This document shows positions 55,588 to 64,000 of a stretch of 64,000 nt of DNA, piece after piece. The notes beneath the pieces were generated by a model. That model had not been told where the DNA came from. It did no database searches and saw only the letters and a program-made list of their open reading frames with translations. Where the stretch lies: the NCBI RefSeq assembly GCF_038630985.1, contig NZ_CP152049.1, forward strand, positions 1,817,501 through 1,881,500, written 5' to 3'. This DNA is from Paenibacillus sp. FSL H8-0548. Its GTDB lineage: Bacteria; Bacillota; Bacilli; Paenibacillales; Paenibacillaceae. The translations under genes were made by a program, and so were the position numbers. The number at the start of each line of letters is the position of its first letter. The first letter of the stretch is position 1.

Positions 55588-56163
55588 TTATATCCATAGC
55601 ATGATTGCAGCATAAGCTAAAGATAATGCCATCATTACATTAACAGTCTTTTTATGCTTTTGTAAAAGCTTCTTGAAGATTGTACCGAAAAGAACCCACG
55701 TCATAAATGCTAAAAACCCAATAAGAGTTATAGCTATAATACTTATCGTCACCGCAGGAATTGCGATATAGTATGGCATAATAAAACTAGGAATTACAGT
55801 TATTGTAAATAGTACTACCTTTGGATTAAAAAACTGCATAAGGAAACCCGACATAAAGGTGGCAGCATGGTTTACAGCCCGGTTGGATATATCCATTTTG
55901 TAAATTTGATAAGCGAGATAGAGCATATAACAGCTTCCAATTATCTGCATAACCATTATTATTTTCGGTAATATCGTTATGAGCATAGTATTCAACATAG
56001 CAGAAATAACAAGCAATAATCCAAAACCAATAGTTGCTCCATACGTATATTTCATTGCTTTTTTTGACCCGGAATTATGCACGGTGGATAATATGACGAT
56101 ATTAGTAGGTCCTGGTGTAAAAGTAGCAATCATGCAATAAATTAAAAAAGATGTAATATCCAT
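55588..56163 (-). CDS. LysE-family amino acid or metabolite exporter
   Basis: A 191-residue protein with about six membrane segments. ATFTPGPTNIVIL near the N-terminus is the LysE/RhtB signature, and FLMQFFNPKVVLFTITVIP the conserved second half. AAGGAG precedes the ATG. The family exports basic or neutral amino acids, homoserine lactone or similar compounds. The regulator follows in the same operon. Confidence 0.9.
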   Translation of the reverse strand: MDITSFLIYCMIATFTPGPTNIVILSTVHNSGSKKAMKYTYGATIGFGLLLVISAMLNTMLITILPKIIMVMQIIGSCYMLYLAYQIYKMDISNRAVNHAATFMSGFLMQFFNPKVVLFTITVIPSFIMPYYIAIPAVTISIIAITLIGFLAFMTWVLFGTIFKKLLQKHKKTVNVMMALSLAYAAIMLWI

Positions 56164-56276
56164 GAGAAAACTCCTTTCAAGCTATTCTCATATATTACAT
56201 CTGAAAATTAAATGTTATATAGTATATTATTGCAGATATAGCGCTTTTTTCGCCATGGATTTGTGTGGGGAAAATA

Positions 56277-56528
56277 TTATCGTTGCCGGTGTTTAGCGAT
56301 ACAAATAGCGTTAATAGGATTACCTTTATATGATTTCATTTCCTTTTTTATATAAATCATAACTGGAACTAAGTAGACCCATTGGTAAAAGCCAATAAAT
56401 GCCCGATTTATAGCGAAAACACCATCATCAATGATGGTGATCAACATCAGACCGTGTGCAGCAAAATAAAAAATGACTAGATAAACAATAGTAAGACCGA
56501 GTTGTAAAGCAAATCTTCTATTTAACAT
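56277..56528 (-). CDS. Small membrane protein, unrecognised
   Basis: About 83 residues from the ATG at 56528, which has GAGGGG 8 bases upstream. Two hydrophobic spans (LGLTIVYLVIFYFAAHGLML and FYQWVYLVPVMIYI) with a short basic tail. No family recognised. It is AT-rich like the LysE/AraC pair, on the same strand, but 114 bases away. Confidence 0.6.
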   Translation of the reverse strand: MLNRRFALQLGLTIVYLVIFYFAAHGLMLITIIDDGVFAINRAFIGFYQWVYLVPVMIYIKKEMKSYKGNPINAICIAKHRQR

Positions 56529-56575
56529 ATTTAGTCCCCTCAATATGCTTTCGTAACTTTCCCAATATAGGAAGC

Positions 56576-57224
56576 TATCCTGCACTGTCGCAGGATAGAA
56601 GCTAGTTTTTTGAGCTCCCGCTTATCTATGCTGCACTCCTGCACTATAGACGGCCTTACAGGTGCATCTTAAGCCGAAATCAGCCCATTCTAATGCAAAT
56701 GTGCAGGATAGGTAGCTTAGAGAGGCTGAAAAGCGCGAAGTTACTGCAAATGTGCAGGATAGCCTGCGTGCGGAGGAAGCGGGGCTCGTGCTCGGAGTAA
56801 ATATACGACTATCCTAGAACTAACCCTCCAACCAGTTCTACATCAATTCCTCCAATCTGTCTTCCAACGGCTTCTCCAACTAACCAACTAGGGGTCTATC
56901 CTGCACTGTCGCAGGATAGAAGCTAGTTTTTCGAGCCCCCGCTTATCTATATTGCACTCCTGCACTATAGACGGCCTTACAGGTGCATCTTAAGCCGAAA
57001 TCAGCCCATTCTAATGCAAATGTGCAGGATAGGTAGCTCAGAGAGGCTGAAAAGCGCGAAGTTACTGCAAATGTGCAGGATAGCCTGCGTGCGGAGGAAG
57101 CGGGGCTCGTGCTCGGAGTAAATATACGACTATCCTAGAACTAACCCTCCAATCTGTCTTCCAACGGGCTCTCCAACTAACCAACTAGGGGTCTATCCTG
57201 CACTGTCGCAGGATAGACCCCTAG
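56576..57224. repeat. Tandem duplication of a 321-bp intergenic repeat (two full copies and a third partial)
   Basis: The same segment starts at 56576 and 56897, and its first 30 bases recur at 57194. Copy 2 is 297 bases, lacking a 24-base block near its end. Within each copy are TATCCTGCACTGTCGCAGGA, GCCGAAATC, TGCAAATGTGCAGGATAG twice, and GGCTGAAAAGCGCGAAGTTA, the same family as at 8.5, 54 and 61.6 kb. The 879-base gap has no gene. Confidence 0.88.
57185..57224. terminator. Perfect 17-bp hairpin closing the repeat block
   Basis: CTAGGGGTCTATCCTGC pairs perfectly with GCAGGATAGACCCCTAG around ACTGTC, followed by TTTT on the plus strand. Confidence 0.65.
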
Positions 57225-57406
57225 TTTTCCGAGCTCCTACATTTCTATGCTGCACTCCTGCACGCATCTTTTGCACAATCCAATGTGCGGAAGCTGCCTG
57301 TTTTTTGAAATATAGGGAAGTATATCATTTCGTCATACATTCTCTATATTTCTTGGAATGAAAAGCGCTGTCAAAGGATGGCGATAGCCGGTTCACCTTA
57401 ATGAAA

Positions 57407-58279
57407 TTAAGTCATATAACGCTTGCGAAATTTTGTTGGCGGCAGACCGATCTGTCGGGTGAAGCAATTGGAGAAATAAGGGACGTTCTCGAAACCTACG
57501 TACTGTGCAATTTCAGCAATGGGCCACTCGGTCTTGAGCAGCAGCAGCTTCGCCTGCTCCAGCCGGTACTTGGACAAATAATCGATAGGTGTCATGCCAA
57601 ACATCTGCTTCATGCAGCGGGTAATATAGTTGTAGTGAAAATTAAGCGCATCGGCCATCGTCTTACTCGTAATTTCAGTACGATAATTGTTCTTAATGTA
57701 AGCCTCTGCTTTCTCGGCTAGTGTAACGACGGGACTTGAATAGCTGTCATTTTGCCGCAAATCCATCATGCGAAGCAGCTCCTCGAACGTTTGCTGCTGT
57801 GTCCAGAAGGCGCTTGATTGGCGCTCACTGCCTGCCTTATTCAAGGTGCGCATTAAGCGATAGGCTTGCTCAGGGTAGGGGAGCGACCAAGTCTGTTGGA
57901 GGTGAAGCGTATACGGTGATGTTGAGAACTGATTGTAATGTGCCTCATGGCTAATGCTTACATTCTCTAGCTCAGACTGCTGCCACTGGCCCACCGTTTG
58001 AAAATGAACCCAATAAAATACGGTTTTCACCTCAGACGGCCGCACTGAATAATGATAGCGATCCGGAAGCAGCAGAAGAGTCTGTCCTTCGGTTAACTGC
58101 CATTTTTGTTCTTCCTCGCCAATAAACAAGCAACCGCTCTCCACAATGATTAGGTCGAATACGCCTAGGTTCTTTCGGGTCGGATGCTGATCGCCTGGTG
58201 AATGTACGGTAACGCCGCTCTCCAGGTAATAGGGAAGCGGAGGTGCTGCGAAGTAGACATGCTCGGAAGCTTCCAGCAT
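57407..58279 (-). CDS. AraC-family regulator of the arabinofuranosidase gene
   Basis: A 290-residue regulator with a cupin sensor (GVFDLIIVESGCLFIGEEEQ; PDRYHYSVRPSEV) and C-terminal double helix-turn-helix (FHYNYITRCMKQMFGMTPID; PIAEIAQYVGFENVPYFSNC) ending PPTKFRKRY. GGAGAG lies 11 bases before the ATG. It is divergent from the GH127 gene with about 135 bases between, so it probably controls it. Confidence 0.87.
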   Translation of the reverse strand: MLEASEHVYFAAPPLPYYLESGVTVHSPGDQHPTRKNLGVFDLIIVESGCLFIGEEEQKWQLTEGQTLLLLPDRYHYSVRPSEVKTVFYWVHFQTVGQWQQSELENVSISHEAHYNQFSTSPYTLHLQQTWSLPYPEQAYRLMRTLNKAGSERQSSAFWTQQQTFEELLRMMDLRQNDSYSSPVVTLAEKAEAYIKNNYRTEITSKTMADALNFHYNYITRCMKQMFGMTPIDYLSKYRLEQAKLLLLKTEWPIAEIAQYVGFENVPYFSNCFTRQIGLPPTKFRKRYMT

Positions 58280-58415
58280 TTGAGCTCACTCTCCGTTGTT
58301 GTGTGAAATTTTATAAGAAATAGGTTATTTGCGTTAGTAGTTATGTTTTATTGTAACGCATAAAATAGTAATCAGCAGTAAGAAATTGAATAGATGCTGG
58401 AGAGGTGCGATACGA

Positions 58416-60389
58416 ATGGGACAAGCAATTAGCAAGGTTCATGCGAAGCCGGTATCACTTAAGCAAGTGAAAATTACGGATGATTTCTGGAATTATTATA
58501 TTAATCTGGTTAGGGACGTCGTCGTTCCTTATCAATGGGATGCTATAAATGATCGAGTTGAGGGAGCAGAACGAAGCGGTGCGGTCAGCAATTTTAAAAT
58601 TGCCGCAGGTCTCGAGAAGGGTGACTTTTATGGGTTTGTGTTCCAAGACACCGATGTGGCCAAATGGCTGGAGGCTGTCGCTTATTTGCTGGTGACGAAA
58701 CGGGATGAGGCGCTGGAGCAGGTAGCGGATGAGATGATCGACATTATTGGGAAGGCTCAGCAGCCAGATGGTTACTTGAATACCTTCTATACGATCAAGG
58801 AGCCAGGTCAAAAATGGACAAATTTAACTGAGTGCCATGAGCTCTATTCGGCAGGACATATGATCGAAGCAGGTGTTGCTTACTACAATGCAACGGGAAA
58901 AAGGCAGCTGCTCGATATCGTATGCCGGGTTGCCGATGATATTGCTGTTGTATTTGGCGATGGTCCAGACCAAATTGCTGGTTATGATGGTCATCAAGAA
59001 GTTGAGCTTGCTCTCGTGAAGCTATATGAAACCACCGGAAATCGCAAATATTTGGAGCTCAGCAGCTACTTTATTGATAAACGCGGACAACAGCCAAGCT
59101 TTTTTGAAGCAGAAGCTGACCGTCGCGGCAGAACTACCCATTGGAGCAAAAATGAAATTCATATTGACCCTGCATATTACCAAGCCCATCTGCCCGTAAG
59201 AGAGCAGGAGGCGGCGGTGGGTCATGCTGTACGTGTCGTTTATATGCTTGCAGGCATGGCCGATGTTGCTCGGGAAACCGGCGATGAGTCACTGCTCGAG
59301 GCTTGCCGCAGACTTTGGGACAATATTGCCTCGAAGCAGATGTATATTACGGGCGGTATCGGTTCAATGGCGCATGGCGAAGCATTTTCAATTGATTATG
59401 ATCTTCCAAATGATACGGTATACTCAGAAACCTGCGCATCAATTGGCCTTATTTTCTTCGCGCATAGAATGCTACAGCTAGAGCCGAACAGCCGTTATGC
59501 AGACGTGATGGAGCGGGCGTTGTTCAACACCGTAATCGCGGGCATGTCACGCGATGGCAGACATTTCTTCTACGTCAATCCGCTGGAAGTAACGCCAGAA
59601 GTTTGCGAGGGGAAAAATAAAAACTACAATCACGTGAAGCCGGTACGGCAAGAATGGTTTGGCTGTGCATGCTGTCCGCCGAATATTGCTCGATTGCTGG
59701 CATCGCTCGGTGAATATATCTATTCCGTGAAAGAAAATACAATTTATTCCCATCTGTATATCGGTGGAGAAGCTGTGCTTAATTTGGGCGGGGCTAAGGT
59801 TCAGCTTAAACAGCAATCGAGCATGCCTTGGGAAGGTACGGCGCGCTTCGAGATAGCGGTGGAGCAGCCGACTTCATTTGCCTTGGCGCTGCGTATTCCG
59901 GATTGGTCCTCTGAAGCAGCTGTGCTTGTTAACGGAGAGGCATATTCGATTACGGATAAAATAGTTGACGGCTACGCAGTTATTGAGCGTCTGTGGGCAG
60001 CTGGCGATGTCGTAGAGCTTACGCTCGAAATGCCAATTTTGAAAGTAAGAAGTCATCCGCTTGTTAAACAAAACGCAGGCAAGGTTGCGCTGCAGCGCGG
60101 ACCGCTCGTATATTGCATAGAGGAAGCCGATAATGGCTCACAGCTTCAGGAGCTATTGCTCCCACAGGATGCCAAGCTCGATCTGTCATTTAATGAGCAG
60201 CTCATTGGAGGCATCCAAGTGATTAAAGCGGATGCGCTTAGACTTCAATTTGAGCAGTGGGGGACGCAGTTGTATCGTTCAAATGCTGCAGCTGGCTTGG
60301 AGCAAGAAAGCATTACCTTCATTCCGTATTACGCGTGGGCGAATCGCGGCAAAGGCGAAATGGCCGTTTGGGTGAAGGAACGAGTTTAA
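58416..60389 (+). CDS. Beta-L-arabinofuranosidase, GH127
   Basis: About 657 residues. ATG at 58416 has GGAGAGG upstream; an earlier in-frame ATG at 58386 overlaps no site. Zinc-site residues as in HypBA1 are visible: E338 and C340 in SETCAS, and the pair C419-C420 in WFGCACCPPN, one Cys being the nucleophile in this unusual cysteine glycosidase. N-terminal ITDDFWNYYINLVRDVVVP is the family start. It releases terminal beta-L-arabinofuranose from arabinan-type side chains or glycoprotein oligosaccharides in the cytoplasm. Divergent AraC gene regulates it. Confidence 0.93.
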   Translation: MGQAISKVHAKPVSLKQVKITDDFWNYYINLVRDVVVPYQWDAINDRVEGAERSGAVSNFKIAAGLEKGDFYGFVFQDTDVAKWLEAVAYLLVTKRDEALEQVADEMIDIIGKAQQPDGYLNTFYTIKEPGQKWTNLTECHELYSAGHMIEAGVAYYNATGKRQLLDIVCRVADDIAVVFGDGPDQIAGYDGHQEVELALVKLYETTGNRKYLELSSYFIDKRGQQPSFFEAEADRRGRTTHWSKNEIHIDPAYYQAHLPVREQEAAVGHAVRVVYMLAGMADVARETGDESLLEACRRLWDNIASKQMYITGGIGSMAHGEAFSIDYDLPNDTVYSETCASIGLIFFAHRMLQLEPNSRYADVMERALFNTVIAGMSRDGRHFFYVNPLEVTPEVCEGKNKNYNHVKPVRQEWFGCACCPPNIARLLASLGEYIYSVKENTIYSHLYIGGEAVLNLGGAKVQLKQQSSMPWEGTARFEIAVEQPTSFALALRIPDWSSEAAVLVNGEAYSITDKIVDGYAVIERLWAAGDVVELTLEMPILKVRSHPLVKQNAGKVALQRGPLVYCIEEADNGSQLQELLLPQDAKLDLSFNEQLIGGIQVIKADALRLQFEQWGTQLYRSNAAAGLEQESITFIPYYAWANRGKGEMAVWVKERV

Positions 60390-60423
60390 TTTTTATAGGT
60401 AGGATTCAATCCATATCTCAGTT

Positions 60424-60476
60424 GAAAAAAAAACTGTCTCGGAAGGCATTATGCCTTGTTGAGGCAGCTTTTTTTG
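60424..60476 (+). terminator. Terminator of the GH127 gene
   Basis: CTGTCTC pairs with GAGGCAG (one wobble) outside an inner AAGGCATTATGCCTT stem, followed by seven Ts. Confidence 0.8.
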
Positions 60477-60593
60477 GGGAATAGATGTAGAGTTTTTATT
60501 ATCGCAAATGTTATTATTAGGAAAATATAAAATGTAATAAGGAGACACGGCAGCTCTCCATTAAATCGTCTCATTGCGGAAGGATGATTATTC

Positions 60594-61463
60594 ATGGGAA
60601 ATATTATAGGAGATGTGGATTGGATAGAAAAAAATGAAATGATGGATGACTTATTAAATCTAGAGGATAGCTTAATGATACATTCCATGGATCAAGGATT
60701 TGAAGCTGAAGTTATGAAGATAAGTTCGGCTGCTGAGAGCTTTGTGTTGAAAGTATGGTGTAAGAGTTCCAAGCCTGATATTAGCTTTCAATTTCGATTG
60801 TTGAATGTCCTCTCTGAACGAGGATTGTCAGTGTCAAAGCCAGTAGGCTGGGGGATAAATCCAAACGCAGATAAGGTGCTGTTAACAACCTTTGACGGAA
60901 CACCGATCCATAAAGTAAATAAACAGAAAATGACTGATATTGCGAGGCTCTTAACAAAGATACATCAAATCCACGTTGAAGAGATTGGAAACATACATCT
61001 TCCCAAGTACGATTTCATCGATTATTTTTTTGCTCAGGCAAAAGAACATCAAGATCTATATGACGTTTTAGTTCCTCTCGTTAAAATGGCTCAAATTAAG
61101 CAGGAACGACTTATTCATGGTGATTTTCACCTAGGAAACCTATTAGAGGAGAAAAAACGATACACCGTAATCGATTGGACGAACGGACAATTAGGAGATC
61201 CGAGATATGATTTTGCATGGTCACTTATTCTTAAAAAAATATATATATCAGAGCGGTACGCCGAAGTTTTTTGTTCCGCTTATTTATCGGAAAATGCTAT
61301 ACAGCAGGAAGAGCTTGAAGTTTTTGAAGCGTTGGCGTGTCTCAGATGGATTTTACTTTATAGAAACGGCAGCACACCCAAAGGACCTAATACGATAGAG
61401 AGAATAAACAGCTTAATCACAAGCAACCTATTTCTAAAAGAGTCGGATTTTAGAATTGGATAG
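60594..61463 (+). CDS. Aminoglycoside-phosphotransferase (APH) family kinase
   Basis: A 289-residue protein with the APH catalytic loop LIHGDFHLGN and metal-binding VIDWTNGQLGDPRYDFAW. GGAAGG lies upstream of the ATG. The family phosphorylates small molecules such as aminoglycosides, choline, homoserine or sugars; no resistance subtype is recognisable. It is a lone gene, more AT-rich than the GH127 gene before it. Confidence 0.82.
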   Translation: MGNIIGDVDWIEKNEMMDDLLNLEDSLMIHSMDQGFEAEVMKISSAAESFVLKVWCKSSKPDISFQFRLLNVLSERGLSVSKPVGWGINPNADKVLLTTFDGTPIHKVNKQKMTDIARLLTKIHQIHVEEIGNIHLPKYDFIDYFFAQAKEHQDLYDVLVPLVKMAQIKQERLIHGDFHLGNLLEEKKRYTVIDWTNGQLGDPRYDFAWSLILKKIYISERYAEVFCSAYLSENAIQQEELEVFEALACLRWILLYRNGSTPKGPNTIERINSLITSNLFLKESDFRIG

Positions 61464-61531
61464 TTGTTCCGAGAGATGTCGCAGAAGAGGGATAGAGCGA
61501 CGAAATGGGTGATTAAATAGGCTGTGGTCCC

Positions 61532-61588
61532 TTGCGAGTGTTAGAGGCAGGTGCTGGTTCTGGTCAAGTAGCGAGAATTTCCTCCTGA
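61532..61588 (+). pseudogene. Fragment of a SAM-dependent methyltransferase (motif I)
   Basis: The frame reads LRVLEAGAGSGQVARI then stops. This is motif I of class I methyltransferases (E-x-G-x-G-x-G). The frame opens only after TAA at 61514-61516 and no start or rest of the gene is present. Confidence 0.5.
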
Positions 61589-61642
61589 GTTAGGGAAGAA
61601 TAAAATCTTTATTTCGTATAAAAAATGATTGCCATCCGTTTA

Positions 61643-61685
61643 AGATGCTCCATCCTGCACATTTGCAGGATAGAGCATCTTTTTT
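61643..61685. terminator. Hairpin terminator with TATCCTGCA-family core
   Basis: AGATGCTC pairs with GAGCATCT, and inside it ATCCTGCA with TGCAGGAT, followed by Ts on the plus strand. Confidence 0.75.
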
Positions 61686-61866
61686 CATGGTTTGCACGCG
61701 CTATATTGTAAAATTGTAGGATAGAGAGGACAAACGGGTGCCAAATAGCCCCAAGCTCACTAAAACGAGAAGCTATAGTGAAAATATACAGTATAGATTA
61801 CTAAATGAGCCGCAATAGGAGGAAGTTGCTGCAAATGTGCAATATAGCTCACTTTGGCCTGCAGCA
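61686..61866 (+). repeat. Diverged copy of the dispersed repeat family
   Basis: After the hairpin come TTGTAGGATAGAGAGGACAA, GAAGTTGCTGCAAATGTGCA and ATATAGCTCAC, degenerate versions of the blocks seen at 54 and 56.6 kb. The remaining 200 bases before the response regulator gene show no gene. Confidence 0.5.
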
Positions 61867-62078
61867 TACGTTCAGCAGTGAGCTATTTTTTTCGCCAAAA
61901 AGCGCACTTGAATACAATATGTATAATTTACTAGTACCGCACTTTAATTTTCACATTGTGCTTAAGGTCGTTTGAAATTACAATTTATACGATTGGATAA
62001 ATGTATATGAGCTTAGAGGCTATACATGATAGGATCTAACTTGTCTGCTATGATCTCAAACTTAGGGAGGAAGACAGA

Positions 62079-63662
62079 ATGATGCAGCTGCATAGTGCAA
62101 TTCTAGTGGATGATGAAGTGTACACCCGCAAAGGTCTTATGAAGCTGATCGATTGGGAAGCCTGTGGATTTCAGATCGTAGGGGAAGCGGATAATGGAGA
62201 GGATGCTCTCGAATTAATTAAGCGTGTTCAGCCTGCGCTTGTCATCACAGACATTCGCATGCCCGTCATTGACGGATTAGAGCTGATACGCCAAATCACG
62301 ATGGAAAATATCGTTAGTCCAACGTTCATCATCATGAGCGGTTATAACGATTTTAATTATGCTCAGCAAGCGATGCGCTTTGGCGTACATGACTTTGTTG
62401 TTAAGCCTATAGATGACATTGAATTTTCCCAAATACTCACCAAGCTGAATGAAAAGCTTAAGCTTAAACAAGATGAACAGGAAAAAAAGGATCAGCAGCT
62501 CGGCAGTGAAATGATTAAATTACTTATTCTAGGGGAAGCAAGCGATGCTTTGATTGCGGAGTGGGAGCAGCGCTTGAACCTATGGGAAGCCGAACGTTTA
62601 TATTATTTATTTGCCGAGCTGAACGATAATCATAGGTGGCAGCCTGCAGAGGAACAAATATCCAACGCTGCTTTCAAGGCTCTTGTTCAGAGGGAGCTTG
62701 TTCGGGTCACGGGTGCAGAGCAACCGATTTGTTTGCATGAGCATCGCAATCGGATTGGTATTCTTGTACCGAGCTTTCTGTTAGCTCCATTCAATGGGGA
62801 TCTTGAAAGATTCATGATCAGGCTTAGAACAGCGCTGGATGCACATTTAGGCAGCAGAGTATTTCTGTATGCGGGTACGCCAGTTCACCGGCTTTCAGAA
62901 ATTCGTGAATCGTATAAAGCAGCGAAGGAAGCAACCTTGTATAAATATATCCAAGAGGACAAGCGTATAGTCATCTCTGACCGTATACAATCCGAGCAGC
63001 TGAATTACATTGGGCTCGATCCTGTTGAATTCAGTTTTTTCATGGAGCATATGGAGGAGATGCAGCTTGAAGCAGTGAATGCGACTGTAGATAAATGGTT
63101 TCAAGATTTCCGGGAGAAGCGTTATGCGCCGGAGGCTGTGAAGATGAACATTCAACAATGCTTGATGGGAATTATGAAAACGATCCGCTCTATGGAGGGT
63201 GACGAGCAATCCTTGTTAACGCTAAGGCCGCTGCTTAACTGGCAGGATACTAATCTCTCTTTAGGTGAATTGAAGAAGCTGTTTCTCGCCTTTCTTGAAG
63301 AGAGCCAGCAGTGTATTGGGGTGCTTAGGAAGGAGCAGTCTAAGGGGGATATTCACAAAATTAAGAGCTATATAGAGGCCAATTATTCGCAAAATATTAG
63401 CTTAAAAAGCATTGCTGCCCTCTTTTACGTAAACCCTGTCTATTTAGGACAATTATTCAAAAAAACGTATGGCACCTATTTTAATGAGTTTCTTCTTCAG
63501 CTCAGGGTGAGTGAAGCCAAAAAACTGCTGCGTCAATCACTTAATATGCGTATATATGAGATTGCAGAAAAGGTGGGCTTTAGCACCGCCGATTATTTTG
63601 TAACCCAATTTGAGAAGCTTGAGCATATGACTCCGACAGAATACCGCAATAAGCTGAAGTAA
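62079..63662 (+). CDS. Two-component response regulator, YesN type (receiver plus AraC HTH)
   Basis: A 527-residue regulator. The N-terminal receiver has acidic D11/D12, phosphoacceptor D58 in VITDIRMP and the late Lys in FVVKPID. A central region of about 270 residues follows, then an AraC double helix-turn-helix (ISLKSIAALFYVNPVYLGQL; RIYEIAEKVGFSTADYFVTQ) ending MTPTEYRNKL. GGGAGG is 8 bases upstream. With the sensor kinase gene after it, it should switch on a sugar ABC importer, probably just beyond the window. Confidence 0.93.
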   Translation: MMQLHSAILVDDEVYTRKGLMKLIDWEACGFQIVGEADNGEDALELIKRVQPALVITDIRMPVIDGLELIRQITMENIVSPTFIIMSGYNDFNYAQQAMRFGVHDFVVKPIDDIEFSQILTKLNEKLKLKQDEQEKKDQQLGSEMIKLLILGEASDALIAEWEQRLNLWEAERLYYLFAELNDNHRWQPAEEQISNAAFKALVQRELVRVTGAEQPICLHEHRNRIGILVPSFLLAPFNGDLERFMIRLRTALDAHLGSRVFLYAGTPVHRLSEIRESYKAAKEATLYKYIQEDKRIVISDRIQSEQLNYIGLDPVEFSFFMEHMEEMQLEAVNATVDKWFQDFREKRYAPEAVKMNIQQCLMGIMKTIRSMEGDEQSLLTLRPLLNWQDTNLSLGELKKLFLAFLEESQQCIGVLRKEQSKGDIHKIKSYIEANYSQNISLKSIAALFYVNPVYLGQLFKKTYGTYFNEFLLQLRVSEAKKLLRQSLNMRIYEIAEKVGFSTADYFVTQFEKLEHMTPTEYRNKLK

Positions 63663-63711
63663 GCTTGTTTTCAATAATCAACCGACTGCAAAGGAAAAGG
63701 GGAATATCCTT

Positions 63712-64000
63712 GTGAAGCTGCACCTGAGTCTCAACAATGTACGTCTACGCAATAAGATGTTCATTCTTTATATTTTTTCTGTATTTCTTCCCATCATATT
63801 AACGAACGTTATTTTCTATAATGTGACGACTAATAATGTCAAAAATCAACGAATGAAGGATATATCGAGGGCAGTGGAACAGATCAACAATGATTTTCGA
63901 TCCGAGGTGGAGGATGCTGTGACCATCTCGGATGTTTTTTATACCGATTATAATTTAAATGAAATTTTAGAAACCGATTACCAAGAGCCTGCTGCTTATG
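63712..64000 (+). CDS. Sensor histidine kinase, YesM type, N-terminal part (3' end outside window)
   Basis: GTG start with AAGGGG upstream, 49 bases after the response regulator. The 96 visible residues have one membrane span (MFILYIFSVFLPIILTNVIF) followed by the start of an extracellular sensor region (NVTTNNVKNQRMKDIS). No stop to the window edge. Position and sequence fit the kinase partner of the preceding regulator; the kinase core itself is not in view. Confidence 0.82.
   Translation, partial: MKLHLSLNNVRLRNKMFILYIFSVFLPIILTNVIFYNVTTNNVKNQRMKDISRAVEQINNDFRSEVEDAVTISDVFYTDYNLNEILETDYQEPAAY

Noticed and set aside
57363..57378. cre site near GAAAAGCGCTGTCA
   Set aside because: The first two consensus bases do not match and it lies at the 3' end of a minus-strand gene, not near a promoter.
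57401..57721. 106-codon plus-strand frame opposite the AraC gene
   Set aside because: It is fully antisense to a clear AraC C-terminal domain and has no family resemblance.
60594..61463. Aminoglycoside resistance gene
   Set aside because: Only the general APH-fold motifs are present; no resistance-type subfamily signature is recognisable, so a resistance role is not claimed.
61910..61927. Promoter TTGAAT with TATAAT before the response regulator
   Set aside because: The two boxes are only about 6 bases apart, too close for a sigma-A promoter.

Overview
The window looks like chromosomal DNA of a Paenibacillus-type Gram-positive soil bacterium (Bacillales). Pointers are strong AGGAGG-type ribosome binding sites, frequent TTG/GTG starts, LplB/LplC-type sugar permeases paired with YesN/YesM-like regulators, many AraC-family regulators, two giant S-layer (SLH) anchored enzymes, and a GH52 xylosidase. 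The species assignment is inference; no rRNA or tRNA was seen.

Layout. 0-8.4 kb: tail of a sugar-binding lipoprotein, a GH42-like glycosidase and a 1,724-residue SLH-anchored glycosidase. 8.8-15.7 kb: three Gfo/Idh/MocA oxidoreductases, two AraC regulators and glucuronate isomerase (uxaC). 15.8-19.6 kb: a small membrane-protein candidate, an SDR, a class III aminotransferase, pflA, and a 59-codon remnant of pflB. 19.9-25.7 kb: a two-permease plus lipoprotein sugar ABC importer with a membrane-bound AraC regulator. 25.7-34.4 kb: a promoter, TPP riboswitch and terminator heading a thiamine salvage and thiazole operon (M20 deformylase-like, tenA, thiZXY-like, thiF, thiE, thiS, thiG, thiO). 34.4-35.1 kb: six 112-bp tandem hairpin repeats bounded by two copies of one terminator. 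35.2-38.4 kb: a GH97-like pseudogene scar, an alpha/beta hydrolase, and a GH29 fucosidase between two hairpin (MITE-like) elements. 38.7-52.1 kb: a cre site, a 3,327-residue SLH protein with an unrecognised N-terminal module and seven FIVAR-type repeats, then a divergent AraC regulator and GH52 beta-xylosidase pair. 52.3-56.5 kb: an AT-richer set of TetR/ketopantoate-reductase-like, DUF2500, AraC/LysE and small membrane-protein genes. 56.6-64 kb: a tandemly duplicated intergenic repeat, an AraC regulator divergent from a GH127 arabinofuranosidase, an APH-type kinase, a methyltransferase scar, and a YesN-like response regulator with the start of its sensor kinase.

How it fits together. Most of the window serves plant (hemicellulose or pectin) polysaccharide use: surface-anchored depolymerases feed ABC importers, intracellular GH52/GH127/GH29/GH42-like enzymes trim oligosaccharides, and uxaC plus Gfo/Idh enzymes handle uronates or other oxidised sugars. 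AraC regulators sit beside nearly every sugar cluster. The thiamine operon is a self-contained, riboswitch-controlled insert. Between genes there is an unusual amount of hairpin-forming repeat DNA: a family sharing a TATCCTGCA/TGCAGGATA core, the 112-bp array, and MITE-like elements.
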